A stretch of 6,305 nt of DNA from an uncultured Litoreibacter sp. Lineage in GTDB: Bacteria > Pseudomonadota > Alphaproteobacteria > Rhodobacterales > Rhodobacteraceae. A program made the position numbers and the translations under genes. How positions within the stretch are numbered: position 1 is the stretch's first letter; every line of letters begins with the position of its first letter. Below are positions 5,906 through 6,305 of the stretch, piece after piece. The notes beneath the pieces were generated by a model. The model worked only from the letters and a program-made list of their open reading frames with translations, searched no databases and was not told the DNA's origin. Where the stretch lies: assembly GCA_937928335.1 (NCBI GenBank), contig CALFWN010000319.1, forward strand, positions 1 to 6,305, given 5' to 3'.

Positions 5906-6305
5906 GGGGCGTTCTGCGACTCATCGGATCCCGGCGAGTGATCTGATTCGCTTTCATGCGAGTGATCTGATTCGCTTTCATGCGAATGTCCGTCCTTGCT
6001 GTGATCATGAATGTGATGTTCGTGGCCACAGTGAGCGTGTTCGTCATCCCCACTGGGTCCGTGGTGGTGGTGTTCATAAAACGCTCGCAACAACAAAAAC
6101 ATTGCGATGATGCCCACCAAAGCTGCCACGCCTGTGCTTCGGGGACCGAGCACCTCGCTGGCGTGAGGCAGCAAGTGTAGCGTGGCGATACCAAGCATCA
6201 GCCCGCCCACGAAGCTCATCAACAACTGCGTTCGCAGGTGTGTCATTCGCATCATCGACGGCAAATGCCCGCCTCCAACGGACGCCATTACAATCAAAAC
6301 GCAAT
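5851..6305 (-). CDS. ZIP-family metal transporter fragment with His-rich loop, truncated at both ends
   Basis: ZIP proteins carry zinc, iron or other divalent metals into the cytosol. The visible part holds a first helix (CVLIVMASVGGGHLPSMM), a second (LLMSFVGGLMLGIATLHLLPHA), a third (GVAALVGIIAMFLLLRAFYE), a long histidine/acid-rich loop (about 5924-6075) that is a presumed metal-sensing or metal-binding loop, and the start of a fourth helix (GLGWIGMLFGLWLHTL). The frame is open to base 6305, and residues before the possible starts TTG 6297 and ATG 6288 already look like the first helix, so the true N-terminus is probably outside the window. At about 5851 the family sequence stops just before the expected D/E-G metal ligand motif. 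Past that point the frame stays open to a stop at 5584-5586, but those residues are antisense AEC. GC is lower than in the other genes (two sampled 60-nt lines counted 47% and 55%). From memory the sequence resembles planctomycete ZIP proteins. The metal specificity is unknown. Confidence 0.78.
5934..5981. repeat. Perfect 24-bp tandem duplication in the ZIP His-rich loop
   Basis: Bases 5934-5957 and 5958-5981 are identical and adjacent; a third copy begins (gcga at 5982) but diverges at once. On the minus strand the unit is exactly eight codons and encodes two successive HSHESESD units, so the frame is kept and the metal-binding loop is lengthened. This is consistent with recent slipped-strand duplication. 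Confidence 0.95.

Noticed and set aside
5934..5981. CRISPR-like repeat
   Set aside because: Only two directly adjacent copies without spacers, inside a coding frame, encoding an eight-residue protein repeat.

Overview
The window looks like a chromosomal stretch from an alphaproteobacterium, most likely Rhodobacterales (roseobacter group). Four things point there: high GC with strongly GC-biased third codon positions, frequent GTG starts, stop/start overlaps between neighbours, and the gene order SPOR protein - D,D-carboxypeptidase - tmk - holB - tatD - metallo-beta-lactamase-fold hydrolase, which I recall as typical of that group. The taxon is inferred from gene content and style; I could not search a database.

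Positions 1 to about 5851 form one tightly packed co-directional cluster on the + strand. It begins inside a gene for a secreted SPOR-domain protein (1-663). A 20-nt gap follows, then a penicillin-binding-protein-type D-alanyl-D-alanine carboxypeptidase (684-1847), thymidylate kinase (1848-2459), the delta-prime clamp-loader subunit of DNA polymerase III (2456-3574), a TatD-family metal-dependent hydrolase (3583-4383), a PhnP-like metallo-beta-lactamase-fold hydrolase (4380-5174) and an AEC-family membrane transporter (5171 onward). Neighbouring genes abut or overlap by 4 nt at most joints, so one polycistronic transcript with translational coupling is likely. The first two genes act on the cell wall or septum. 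The next two supply dTTP and load the sliding clamp for replication. TatD and the hydrolase act on nucleic acids or phosphodiesters. There is no gene-free stretch longer than 20 nt, and I saw no promoter, terminator, RNA gene, CRISPR array or mobile element.

The last 455 bases differ. At about 5848-5853 the AEC transporter stops resembling its family, about 80 residues short. From there to the window end, the minus strand encodes part of a ZIP-type metal transporter with a histidine-rich loop. The ZIP gene is also cut: its C-terminal half is missing at the same point, and its N-terminus runs off the window end. The right part has visibly lower GC and different codon use, and in my memory its protein resembles planctomycete ZIP proteins more than alphaproteobacterial ones. 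Two unrelated genes truncated tail-to-tail at one point indicate either a chimeric contig or a real deletion or insertion breakpoint. This is the most notable feature of the window. Otherwise I see ordinary housekeeping genes and no convincing undescribed system.
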